Part shown: positions 32,577-40,700 of the stretch, piece after piece
Position numbering within the stretch: the first letter of the stretch is position 1
How the letters are laid out: every line of letters begins with the position of its first letter
DNA from: Glaciihabitans sp. INWT7
GTDB taxonomy: Bacteria > Actinomycetota > Actinomycetes > Actinomycetales > Microbacteriaceae
Assembly (NCBI RefSeq): GCF_014217685.1
Contig: NZ_CP043653.1
Location: 996,419 to 1,060,418 of the forward strand
Length of the DNA: 64,000 nt
Direction of reading: 5' to 3'
Notes under the pieces: model-generated
Told to the model about the DNA's origin: nothing
The model's input: the letters and a program-made list of their open reading frames with translations, nothing else
Database searches by the model: none
Program-made: the position numbers and the translations under genes

Positions 32577-33428
32577 CTACTTGAGTACGGGGGCATCCGC
32601 CGAACTCGCGAGCCAGGTGGTCGCCAGCTTGTCGAGAGTGCCGTCGGCGCGAAGCGCATCGACGGCAGCGGTCACCTTCGTCGTGAGGGGGCTGCCCTTT
32701 GCGAGGACGAGGCCGAACTGGTCTCCGGTGCCCGTCTGCTTGGGCAGCTGTCCGATGATCTTGCCGCCGTCGAGCTCCGCACCGGTGAGGTAGAAGGCGG
32801 TGGGCAGGTCGACGACGAGCGCGTCGATCGTGCCGCTCTGCAGGGCGAGCTTCGCATCGTCGTTGGAGTTGAAGGCCTGGGCTCCGGCGGTGGGCTTGAT
32901 CTGCTTCTCGATGGCGTCGAAGCTCGTGGTGCCCGTCTGAGCGCCGACGAGGAGGTTCTTCAGATCCGAGATCGATGTGGCGTTCGCCGCCTTGGAACCC
33001 TTGATCGTGATCACGGTCTGCGTGGTCTCGTAGTACGACGAGGAGAAGTCGACGTCGGCCTTGCGTTCATCCGTGATGGAGAACTGCTGCAGGTTGAAGT
33101 CGAAGTCCTTGTCGCCCGGCGCGATCGCCTGGTCGAAGGTGGAGCGCACCCAGACGACATCCTTCTTGGCGAACCCGAGCTTGTCGGCGACCGCGTAGGC
33201 GACCGCGGACTCGAAGCCCTTGCCCGACTGCGGTTTGTCGTCGATGACCCAGGGGAAGTAGGCGGGCTGGCCCGTGCCGATGGTGAGCTTTCCGGAGGTG
33301 ACGTAGCCGGACGATCCGCTCGAGGACGACGAAGAGGAGGGGGATGACGAGGCGCAGGCCGCGAGAGCGACGATGAGCACCGCGGCTCCAATGGCGGCGA
33401 CGATTCGGGAGGCAGGGATTCGGGTCAT
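32577..33428 (-). CDS. polar amino acid ABC transporter, substrate-binding lipoprotein
   Basis: A 283-residue extracellular solute-binding protein of family 3. The signal peptide ends in a lipobox (VALAAC), so Cys24 or so is lipid-anchored to the membrane. A Ser-rich linker follows, then the two-lobe SBP domain with KLTIGTGQPAYFPWVIDD, KGFESAVAYAVADKLGF, DFNLQQFSITDERKADVDFS, VGAQTGTTSF and LALQSGTIDALVVDLPTA. The ligand-binding Arg usual after TGTTS is not obvious, so the amino acid preferred is uncertain. It is the first gene of the ABC operon; its start faces the divergent glycosyltransferase gene. Confidence 0.93.
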   Translation of the reverse strand: MTRIPASRIVAAIGAAVLIVALAACASSSPSSSSSSSGSSGYVTSGKLTIGTGQPAYFPWVIDDKPQSGKGFESAVAYAVADKLGFAKKDVVWVRSTFDQAIAPGDKDFDFNLQQFSITDERKADVDFSSSYYETTQTVITIKGSKAANATSISDLKNLLVGAQTGTTSFDAIEKQIKPTAGAQAFNSNDDAKLALQSGTIDALVVDLPTAFYLTGAELDGGKIIGQLPKQTGTGDQFGLVLAKGSPLTTKVTAAVDALRADGTLDKLATTWLASSADAPVLK

Positions 33429-33501
33429 CCCTCGATCATGGCTTACCGGTGGAGCGCAGGATGGCGCGGACTACGAATTGTTACCGGATACCCTTGCCAG
33501 C

Positions 33502-34893
33502 ATGACCACATCGGCTCGGCTGCATTCGCTCGCGCGCAGCCTGGCCCTTGGCAGTCCGATCTTCCTCTGGGCGGCCTTCATCCTCGCGCACCTCTGGCTC
33601 GGAGCCCTCAACCTCTACGGTCCCGGTCAGCCCTTCGGCGACGTGACCAGCGTCTACAAGTTCTGGACCGATCAGGCCCTCGAATCGAACTACTGGGTGG
33701 GCATCGACGGATCGTGGGTGTACCCGATAGTCGCGCTCGTTCCGATGCTGCTCGCCCGCGTCTTCGGACCGGAGCTGTTCGCCAGCACCTGGCTCGGCCT
33801 GGTGCTGCTGCTCGACCTGCTGGCGTTCGGCGCCCTCACCGGTTGGGGACGCACCACCCGCAACAGCGCGGTGGCGTGGTGGTGGGTGGCGTTCCTGGTG
33901 CTCCTCGGACCCATCGCCCTCGGGCGCATCGACTCGATCACCGTTCCGCTGGCGATCGTCGGCGTGCTGCTGGTGGCGACTCGTCCGCGTGCCGCGTCCG
34001 TGATCCTCACGCTCGCCACCTGGATCAAGGTCTGGCCCGCGGCCCTGCTCGTGTCCATCCTGATCGCGGTTCGCGCGCGCCGGCAGGTGGTGGTCGGTGC
34101 GGTGGTCACGAGCCTCGTCGTCGTCGCGATCGCGCTCTCCTTCGGCGCCGGTGCGAATGTCTTCAGCTTCGTCACCCAGCAGTCGGTTCGCGGGCTGCAG
34201 GTGGAGGCGCCGATCAGAACCGTCTGGCTGTGGCAGGAGTTCGCCGGGGTGCCGAACACCTTCGTGTATTACGACCAGGGGCTGCTGACCTGGCAGGTCC
34301 GCGGACCCGGTGTCGAAGCGGCGAGCATGCTCATCAACCCGCTGATGGCCCTCGTCGTTGTCGCCATCACGATTCTCGCGTTCCTCGCGCTGCGCAGTCG
34401 GGTGGCCGTCGCGGATCTGCTTCCTTCGCTGTCGCTCGCCTACGTCGTGGCTCTCATCGCCTTCAACAAGGTCGGCTCGCCGCAGTACATCACCTGGCTC
34501 GCCGTGCCGGTGATCCTCGGCCTCTCGATCAACGCCGTGGGTCGCGGCCGCCTCTTCCGCACCCCGGCGATCCTGGTGCTCGTGCTCGCCGCCCTCACCC
34601 AGGTGATCTATCCCTACCTTTACGGCTATCTGCTCAGCCTCAACCCCCTCATGCTCATCGTGATCTCTGCCCGAAATCTGCTGTACTTCGTGCTGCTCGG
34701 CTGGGCTGTCGTCTCGCTCTGGCGCGCATCCCGCGCCGCCGAATTCTCCGTCGACCCCGATGATCGACCCGGTGACGATCGAACCAGCGTGGATCGGGCC
34801 GCGCCCTGGCTTCCCGCGGTCTGGCCGTTCGGTGTGGACCCCACGAGCACCCAGCAGCGTGACAAGCTGGACGAGGCCGGGCCGTCCCGTTAG
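33502..34893 (+). CDS. polytopic membrane glycosyltransferase-like protein (GT87/DUF2029 type)
   Basis: A 463-residue membrane protein with about ten hydrophobic segments and a short hydrophilic C-terminal tail (about 410-463). The outer loop after segment 1 (LYGPGQPFGDVTSVYKFWTDQAL) contains an Asp in the place expected for the catalytic residue of polyprenol-phosphate-dependent GT-C enzymes. ALTLATWIKVWPAAL resembles the ATxxKxxPxxL motif seen in GT87 mannosyltransferases of actinobacteria. It probably adds a sugar to a cell-envelope lipid or glycan. A TACCCT box lies seven bases before the ATG (leaderless). It is divergent from the ABC operon. Confidence 0.7.
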   Translation: MTTSARLHSLARSLALGSPIFLWAAFILAHLWLGALNLYGPGQPFGDVTSVYKFWTDQALESNYWVGIDGSWVYPIVALVPMLLARVFGPELFASTWLGLVLLLDLLAFGALTGWGRTTRNSAVAWWWVAFLVLLGPIALGRIDSITVPLAIVGVLLVATRPRAASVILTLATWIKVWPAALLVSILIAVRARRQVVVGAVVTSLVVVAIALSFGAGANVFSFVTQQSVRGLQVEAPIRTVWLWQEFAGVPNTFVYYDQGLLTWQVRGPGVEAASMLINPLMALVVVAITILAFLALRSRVAVADLLPSLSLAYVVALIAFNKVGSPQYITWLAVPVILGLSINAVGRGRLFRTPAILVLVLAALTQVIYPYLYGYLLSLNPLMLIVISARNLLYFVLLGWAVVSLWRASRAAEFSVDPDDRPGDDRTSVDRAAPWLPAVWPFGVDPTSTQQRDKLDEAGPSR

Positions 34894-34923
34894 GCGCTTT
34901 CGGCATCGATCAGAGGAGATCCC

Positions 34924-35232
34924 ATGCTCGTCGCATTCTCAGTCGCCCCCAGCGGTGCTCCGGACTCGGATGATTCGGTGCACGACGCCGTCGCAGCCGC
35001 CGTGCGCGTCGTGCGCGAGTCCGGCCTCCCGAACCACACCGACTCGATGTTCACGACCATCGAGGGGGACTGGGACGAGGTCTTCGCCGTGGTGAAGCGC
35101 GCGACAGAAGCAGTCGGTACCTTCGGAACTCGCGTTTCGCTGGTGCTCAAGGCCGACATCCGTCCGGGGCACTCTGGTGAACTCACCGGCAAGGTCGAGC
35201 GCCTCGAGCGCGCACTCGACGCGCAGGGCTGA
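34924..35232 (+). CDS. thiamine-binding (MTH1187/YkoF-like) family protein
   Basis: A 102-residue single-domain protein with the ferredoxin-like fold signature of the MTH1187/DUF77 family: LVAFSVAPSG at the N-terminus, HTDSMFTTIEGDWDEVFAVVKRA in the middle, and VSLVLKADIRPG near residue 72. Such proteins bind thiamine or a thiamine precursor in related genomes; their role is not firmly known. A strong ribosome binding site (AGAGGAG) precedes the ATG. It lies 30 bases after the glycosyltransferase gene on the same strand and may be cotranscribed, without an obvious functional link. Confidence 0.8.
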   Translation: MLVAFSVAPSGAPDSDDSVHDAVAAAVRVVRESGLPNHTDSMFTTIEGDWDEVFAVVKRATEAVGTFGTRVSLVLKADIRPGHSGELTGKVERLERALDAQG

Positions 35233-35303
35233 CCGACCGCGCCCGTCATCGCCCTACAGTAGAACTCAGGGAGCGTCGCCGACGCGCCCGACGATGCTCG
35301 ACG

Positions 35304-36599
35304 GTGAGTCTTCGCACTCCGTCGATCCCTGAACGGCCCGTCACCTTCGTGAAAACACTTTCTCCCGCCCGCACGCGCCTCGCCCTTCTCGCCCTCGCGC
35401 TCGGAGGATTCGGAATCGGATCCACCGAATTCGTCGTGCTCGGCCTCCTGCCCAACATCGCCCACGATCTGCTGCCGCAGCTGTACGCACGCTCGCCGGA
35501 GATCGCGAACGCCCAGGCCGGCTGGCTCGCTTCTGCCTACGCGCTCGGCGTCGTGGTCGGGGCGCCGACCATCGCCGCGTTCGCGGCGAGGTTTCCGCGC
35601 AAGAAGCTGCTGCTCGTGCTCGCCGCCGCATTCACCGTCGGCACCGTGCTCTCCGCGGTGCTGCCCACCTTCGGTCTCGTGCTCGCTGCCCGCTTTCTCG
35701 CGGGGCTGCCCCACGGCGCCTACTTCGGCATCGCGTCACTGGTCGCCGCCTCCCTGATGGGACCCGGCAAGCGGGGGGCCGGTGTCGCCTACGTGCTGTC
35801 GGGGCTCACGATCGCCAATGTGGTCGGAGTGCCGGCCATCACCTTCCTTGGCCAGCAGGCCGGCTGGCGGGTCGCGTATTTCGCGGTCGCCGTGATCTTC
35901 GGGCTGACCTTCGTCGCGCTCGCGCTGCTGCTCCCGACCCAGCCGGGGGATGCATCGGCGACGATGAAGCGGGAGCTGAAGGCCTTCGGGCGCTCGCAGG
36001 TCTGGCTGACGCTGCTCACCGGCGCCATCGGTTTCGGCGGGTTCTTCTGCGTGTACACGTTCATCTCGCCGATCTCGACGGAGGTCGCGGGACTCGGCCC
36101 GATCCTCGTGCCGATCGTGCTCGTGGTGGTGGGGCTCGGCATGACACTCGGCAACATCGTCGGTGGCTGGGCCGCCGACAAGAACGTCGTGCGCTCGATC
36201 TACTCGTTCTTCGGACTCTTCGTCGTGTCACTCGCCGGGCTCGCACTCACTGCCCACCTCATTCCCGGACTCTTCGTCTTCGTCTTCCTCGTCGGTGTCG
36301 CGGCCTCCGGCATCTCCCCGGCCATCCAGACGCGTCTCATGGATGTCGCGGGCGACAGCCAGACGCTCGCCGCGGCGGCGAACCACTCGGCCCTCAACAT
36401 CGGCAACAGCCTCGGCGCCTACCTCGGCGGACTCACGGTCGCAGCGGGGTTCGGTTACATCTCCCCGGTGTGGGTCGGGTTGATGCTCTGCGCGCCGGGG
36501 CTGGCCCTCGTGACGTGGAGCGTGCTGTTGCAGCGCAGCCGCGGAGGGTCGCTCGCGAGCCGTCGCGAGCATCCCATCGTGCCGCTCGCGGCAGAGTAG
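35304..36599 (+). CDS. MFS transporter, AraJ/YdhP-like exporter (DHA1)
   Basis: A 431-residue transporter with 12 membrane segments. The opening LALLALALGGFGIGSTEFVVLGLLPNIAHDL is the hallmark of the AraJ/SotB/YdhP/Cmx subgroup of DHA1 sugar- and drug-efflux proteins. FPRKKLLLVLAAAFTVG is the loop 2-3 motif and LAARFLAGLPHGAYFGI is segment 4. The GTG at 35304 is used; a GTG at 35349 is possible and would remove 15 residues of weak character. A TACAGT box at 35253 may be the -10 region, about 50 bases upstream. A tandem repeat follows the stop. Confidence 0.85.
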   Translation: MSLRTPSIPERPVTFVKTLSPARTRLALLALALGGFGIGSTEFVVLGLLPNIAHDLLPQLYARSPEIANAQAGWLASAYALGVVVGAPTIAAFAARFPRKKLLLVLAAAFTVGTVLSAVLPTFGLVLAARFLAGLPHGAYFGIASLVAASLMGPGKRGAGVAYVLSGLTIANVVGVPAITFLGQQAGWRVAYFAVAVIFGLTFVALALLLPTQPGDASATMKRELKAFGRSQVWLTLLTGAIGFGGFFCVYTFISPISTEVAGLGPILVPIVLVVVGLGMTLGNIVGGWAADKNVVRSIYSFFGLFVVSLAGLALTAHLIPGLFVFVFLVGVAASGISPAIQTRLMDVAGDSQTLAAAANHSALNIGNSLGAYLGGLTVAAGFGYISPVWVGLMLCAPGLALVTWSVLLQRSRGGSLASRREHPIVPLAAE

Positions 36600-36684
36600 A
36601 GCGCTCCGCGCAGCAGAGCGGTCCGCGCAGCAGAGCGGTCCGCGGAGCAGAGCGGTCCGCGGAGCAGAGCGTTCCGCGGAGCAG
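36600..36684. repeat. five tandem copies of a 17-bp unit
   Basis: Five near-identical copies of AGCGGTCCGCGGAGCAG follow the MFS stop codon directly: 36600-36616, 36617-36633, 36634-36650, 36651-36667 and 36668-36684. A degraded sixth copy runs to the response-regulator stop. Each unit carries a TCCGCGGA-like palindrome, so the transcript would form repeated small hairpins. It lies between convergent genes. Confidence 0.85.
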
Positions 36685-36694
36685 GCGATCCGCG

Positions 36695-37381
36695 CTAGAA
36701 GCTGTTCGGCGCGTCCGTCGAGATCAGGATGCCGTCCTGGATCGCGCGCTTGCGCAGCGCCACCTTCGTGCCGACATCGATTCCCGCGACGCGGTACTTC
36801 TCGCGGATGCGCTTGAGGTAGCTCTTGGCGGTCTCTTCCGAGATGCCGAGCTGGAAGGCGACGGCCTTCACCGGCTCGCCACCGCCATAGAGCGCCATCA
36901 CCCGGCGCTCCTGCGCGCTCAACTTCGGCGCGCCGCCGACATCGCCGGCGTTGAGGGCGAGATCCAGTTCTGCGGAGACGAAGGAGTCGCCCTGGGCGGC
37001 GGCGCGGATGGCTTCGACGATCATCTCGGCGTCTTCGCTCTTCACGAGGTAGCCGAGGGCGCCGGCGGCAAGGGCTTCGCGCACGACGTTCGGCTCCGAG
37101 TAGGTGCTCATGAGCACCGTTTTCACGCCGGTCGTCTTGAGCGTCGAGATCTTCAGCGAGATCGGGATGTTGTCTTTGAGGTCGAGGTCGAGCAGCACCA
37201 CGTCTACGGGGAACTCGCTGTGGGTCAGCAGGTCAGGCCAGGTGGACACCGCGGCGACCATGTTGATGTCGGATGCGGCGTTGCGGATCCATTCGGTGAG
37301 CGCACCGAGCAGCATCTTGTGGTCGTCGACCAGTGCGAGGCGGATTCGGTCGTCAGTGGGGGGGACGGAGCTGTCTGGCAC
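36695..37381 (-). CDS. NarL/LuxR-type response regulator (RR1)
   Basis: A 228-residue two-component response regulator. The receiver domain (about 12-130) has the acidic pair in LALVDDHKM, the phospho-acceptor Asp65 in VVLLDLDL, Ser/Thr in VLMSTYSE and Lys in GYLVKSED. A LuxR-type helix-turn-helix follows (KLSAQERRVMALYGGGEPVKAVAFQLGISEETAKSYLKRIREKY, about 160-204). It is clearly paralogous to RR2 at 39899. GTG 37381 is chosen, with GGAAGG just upstream. It is the last gene in a block RR2, kinase, kinase-like protein, RR1. Confidence 0.88.
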   Translation of the reverse strand: MPDSSVPPTDDRIRLALVDDHKMLLGALTEWIRNAASDINMVAAVSTWPDLLTHSEFPVDVVLLDLDLKDNIPISLKISTLKTTGVKTVLMSTYSEPNVVREALAAGALGYLVKSEDAEMIVEAIRAAAQGDSFVSAELDLALNAGDVGGAPKLSAQERRVMALYGGGEPVKAVAFQLGISEETAKSYLKRIREKYRVAGIDVGTKVALRKRAIQDGILISTDAPNSF

Positions 37382-37418
37382 GGGGGCCTTCCATTCTGTG
37401 GACGCGTCTCTATCGATG

Positions 37419-38672
37419 CTATTGGTCAGCGGGGTTGGTGACGATGCACTCGATCTCGACACGCAGGCTCGAATTCTGGGTGGAGTCGAGGAATCTGCCG
37501 ACTTTGCCGATCGCATCCCAGGTCGCGGGATCCACTCGGCTGCGCGGCACGGCGGTGGTGGTGATGACGAGCGGCACCGTGATGGTCTTCGAACCCGGCT
37601 CCGGGATTGCCGTCACCGGTCCGATAGTGAGTTGCGCTGTCGGGCTCGACTTGCTCTGATCGCTCACCAACAGCCAGACGGCGGCGAGCAGGCCGTCACG
37701 TTGTTGAGGGGCGAGCAGACCGGCGAGACTTCCCCGATCGGCCAGCGTCACGGACTTTCCCAACTGCTCGGATTCCGTGATCGCATGGTAGAGCCAGGTC
37801 TCGCGACGCCCCTCGATCAGGTGCAGCCGGAGCTCGGTGGCGAGGGATGCCGCCGTCGACGCCGTCTTGGGGGAGAGAGGCAGCTTGGTGCGCCCCGTCG
37901 CGACGGACTCGAGGAGCTCCTCCGCGGCGAGATCGAGCCTCGCGAGCTCTTCAGATGCGAGCATGCCCACGGCGAAGCGCGGCGCGGAGACGGTGCTCTG
38001 TACGAGCACCCGGTCGAGTTCCAACTGCACGATACGGCGGAACCGCCGCACGATGTAGATTCCGAAAACCACCGGCATCACCGCTGTCGCGAGAAGCAGG
38101 ATCTGGGCGGGAATGCTCTGCGGGGTCAGTTTCGTGGTCAGGAGTATGGCCACCAGCAGGGTCATTCCCAGAATGGCCGCGACGGCGAGCAACTCGCGGC
38201 TGCGACGGAGGGTGAGTGCCGCGAGCAGCCCGAAGCCCGCGGATGCGGAGGCGGTGGCGTAACGACCGACGTTATGAAGCGACCAGATGGCGATGAGGTC
38301 GAAGGCGACCACGCCGGCCAGGCCGATCAAGAAGGTACCGAATAACCAGTCGGGCATCTGTTCGCCCCGGGTGGCGATGGTGGTGGCGACGCCGACGAGC
38401 GCGAGCGCGTACACCACCCACGCCAGCGCCGCGGGCAGGATGTTGGGATACTCCCCGGCGTGGCTCACGAACATCCCGATGCCGTACACCGCTTGGAGAG
38501 CGGCGAGCACGCTCGCGCCGACGCCGAGGTAGCCGGTGCCGAGACTCGCTCCGCGCGCGCTGGCCTGGCGCATTGCCCGACCGGCGGTGGAACCGGCCGG
38601 CACACCGGCACGGTTGCGCTTGCCGAGGATGACCCCGAGGGTGTTCTCTTCCGGGCGGGCGTAATCGGTCAC
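37419..38672 (-). CDS. kinase-like membrane protein without recognisable catalytic motifs
   Basis: A 417-residue protein with six to eight hydrophobic segments in residues 45-215 and a cytoplasmic C-terminal half. Position and topology match the adjacent histidine kinase. I see neither a phospho-accepting HD motif nor the N, G1 and G2 boxes of an HATPase domain. The C-terminal region is beta-rich (QLTIGPVTAIPEPGSKTITVPLV). It may be a degenerate kinase acting as a sensor or partner subunit. GTG start overlaps the kinase stop by four bases, implying translational coupling. It lies 37 bases upstream of RR1. Confidence 0.65.
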   Translation of the reverse strand: MTDYARPEENTLGVILGKRNRAGVPAGSTAGRAMRQASARGASLGTGYLGVGASVLAALQAVYGIGMFVSHAGEYPNILPAALAWVVYALALVGVATTIATRGEQMPDWLFGTFLIGLAGVVAFDLIAIWSLHNVGRYATASASAGFGLLAALTLRRSRELLAVAAILGMTLLVAILLTTKLTPQSIPAQILLLATAVMPVVFGIYIVRRFRRIVQLELDRVLVQSTVSAPRFAVGMLASEELARLDLAAEELLESVATGRTKLPLSPKTASTAASLATELRLHLIEGRRETWLYHAITESEQLGKSVTLADRGSLAGLLAPQQRDGLLAAVWLLVSDQSKSSPTAQLTIGPVTAIPEPGSKTITVPLVITTTAVPRSRVDPATWDAIGKVGRFLDSTQNSSLRVEIECIVTNPADQ

Positions 38673-39898
38673 TTGGGCACCTCGAGCACGACAGTGGTAC
38701 CGGCGCCCGGGGAGGAGAACAGGCGCGCGTTGCCGCCGACGTCCTTCAGCCGTGCGACCACGGAGTCTTTGAAGCCGAGTCGCGCCTCGTCGATATCCGA
38801 GATGTTGAACCCGACTCCGGCATCCGTGACCATCGCCCGCACCGTGGATTCGTCATCGGTGATCGTGACATGCGCATCGGTGACCCCGGCGTGCCGGCGC
38901 ACGTTCTCCAGGCACTCGGCCAGGGCGAGGAGAAAGGCGTCGAGGACGTCGCTGGGAAGAAGCACCTGGCCGGTGCCGTGCCAGCTGACCTCGAGGCCCA
39001 TGCGCCCGAATCGCTGCTTGACCGATTCGAGGGTGGTTCCGAGAGCGGTCTCCTCGACCGGTTCCAGGTTGTAGACGCCCGACGACTGGGGAACGGGAGT
39101 CGCCCCGAGCCTCAGCTGACGCAACAGCCGCGCGTCTTCGCCGGACTGCTGCTGGAGGGCGGATGCCGCCACCCCGACGCCGGAGTGGGCGAGGAGGGTG
39201 AGGGTGGCGAGCACGGTGTCGTGCAGCAGTCTGGCGCCTTGGCGTCGCTGCGCCTCGGTCTCGCTGGCCTGACGCTCGGCACGGTGGGCTCGCCCGATGC
39301 TGTAGATGCGACGCGCGGCCCGTGGAATGCTGGCCGAGAGCCAATATCCGAAGACGGCGGCGAGCACCCAGCCGATCATGATCTGTGCATCTTGCACAGA
39401 GACGGGTCCGGGGATGGCCAGTTCGGCGAGCACGAGGGTAGCGAGGAACGCGACGACCAACAGGATGATCCGTCCGACGCCAGCGGTGAGGACTACCGCG
39501 AACGAGGCGATCGCGCCGGCGGCCAGGGGCATGATCGCCGTGCCGAGCGAGCTGCTCGCCTGGTCTTCGCCGGGCAGTTGCACCACGAACAGGATGCCGA
39601 GCCCCGAGAGGATGCCGAGCACGATCCAGACGAGGGATTGGCTCACCCCGACGCGATACAGGCTGAATGCGAGCACGATGAACAGCGGAAGGGCGGAGAG
39701 CAGTGTCGCCAGTTGCAGCACTCCCGGCACCGAGAAACAGACAAGGGCCACCGCTGTCGAGCCGAGGCCGATGAAGCGGGCGGATCGCTGCAGAAGCCGA
39801 TCGCGCTCCTTGGCGATGAGTTCCACAGAGCAATAGTCACACATCGACACCCGCAGTGGGAGCGCGACATCGCCTGCGCCACCACAGTCGAGCGCCAT
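38669..39898 (-). CDS. two-component sensor histidine kinase (HisKA_3/NarX-like)
   Basis: A 409-residue sensor kinase. The N-terminus carries a small CDYC motif near residues 20-23, followed by about five membrane segments (43-190). The dimerisation helix holds the phospho-accepting His226 in GARLLHDTVLATLTLLAHSG, and the HATPase domain has AECLENVRRHAGVTDAHVTI (N box), VTDAGVGF (G1) and SSPGAGTTVVLEVP (G2). Its ATG directly follows the stop codon of RR2, with GGAG in the end of that gene. The neighbours suggest that it phosphorylates RR2 and perhaps RR1. The signal is unknown. Confidence 0.88.
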   Translation of the reverse strand: MALDCGGAGDVALPLRVSMCDYCSVELIAKERDRLLQRSARFIGLGSTAVALVCFSVPGVLQLATLLSALPLFIVLAFSLYRVGVSQSLVWIVLGILSGLGILFVVQLPGEDQASSSLGTAIMPLAAGAIASFAVVLTAGVGRIILLVVAFLATLVLAELAIPGPVSVQDAQIMIGWVLAAVFGYWLSASIPRAARRIYSIGRAHRAERQASETEAQRRQGARLLHDTVLATLTLLAHSGVGVAASALQQQSGEDARLLRQLRLGATPVPQSSGVYNLEPVEETALGTTLESVKQRFGRMGLEVSWHGTGQVLLPSDVLDAFLLALAECLENVRRHAGVTDAHVTITDDESTVRAMVTDAGVGFNISDIDEARLGFKDSVVARLKDVGGNARLFSSPGAGTTVVLEVPK

Positions 39899-40561
39899 CT
39901 ACTCCGGGGTGAGCCAGCCTTCGCGAATACCGTGGCGCCTCAGCAGGATCTTGGTCCCGAGGTCGATACCGATGTCCCGATACTTGCGCCGCGCACGTTT
40001 GATGTAGGACTTGACCGTCTCTTCGGTCGTTCCCATGTCTCCGGCGACCTCTCGGATGGAACGTCCGGAGGCGTAGAGCATGATCGCGCGAAGTTCCTGG
40101 CGCCCGAGCCCGGGGTCGAGTGTCTTGCCGTCGCCGGACAGCGCACCGGCGAGGGGACCGTTCTCGTAACGGTGGCCTGCGGCGGCGGAGTGGATCGCGC
40201 GCACCAGTTCATCTGCCGACTCGGTCTTCGGCACGAAGCCGAGGGCGCCGGCCCTGATCGCGCCGTGGACGGAGGAGGACTCCGCGTGGCGACTCATGAC
40301 GATGGTGCTGGAGCCGGCGGCGTTGAGGGCGCGCACCTTGGCGCCGATCGAGACGTTGTCGTCGAGGTTGAGGTCGAGCACGACCACATCGACCGGGAAC
40401 TCGGGGTGCGCCAACAGCCCCGCCCAGCTGGACTCACCGATCGCGACATGGATGCCGTGGCGGCGCGAATGCAGGTGCGCGACGAGTCCGTCAACCACGA
40501 GCTGGTGATCATCCACGATCGCAACTCGGATGAGGGCAGACTTCTCTCGCTTGTGAATCAC
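39899..40561 (-). CDS. NarL/LuxR-type response regulator (RR2)
   Basis: A 220-residue response regulator, first gene of the four-gene block. Receiver: VAIVDDHQLVVDGL, phospho-acceptor Asp63 in VVVLDLNLDDN, TIVMSRHAES and GFVPKTES with the conserved Lys. The output domain is a LuxR-type helix-turn-helix (LGRQELRAIMLYASGRSIREVAGDMGTTEETVKSYIKRARRKY). It shares the unusual HPEFPVDVVVLDL/HSEFPVDVVLLDL stretch with RR1, showing duplication. GTG 40561 has GGGGGAAAG about eight bases upstream. The 139-base gap before it holds its promoter and a GGGGG-ATG-CCCCC hairpin after metX. Confidence 0.87.
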   Translation of the reverse strand: MIHKREKSALIRVAIVDDHQLVVDGLVAHLHSRRHGIHVAIGESSWAGLLAHPEFPVDVVVLDLNLDDNVSIGAKVRALNAAGSSTIVMSRHAESSSVHGAIRAGALGFVPKTESADELVRAIHSAAAGHRYENGPLAGALSGDGKTLDPGLGRQELRAIMLYASGRSIREVAGDMGTTEETVKSYIKRARRKYRDIGIDLGTKILLRRHGIREGWLTPE

Positions 40562-40700
40562 TTCGACCGACTTTCCCCCGTGGCACGCGCCAGCTCGGGT
40601 GCTGGCACAGACCACTCTGTACACCCAGCATACTCAAACTGACAGTCGCTCGGGTGCCGGGGGATGCCCCCAGAACGCGGCGATATCACCGTCTCGGGGG

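Noticed and set aside
36600-36694. CRISPR-like array
   Set aside because: The 17-bp units are contiguous without unique spacers, so this is a minisatellite. No cas genes are present.
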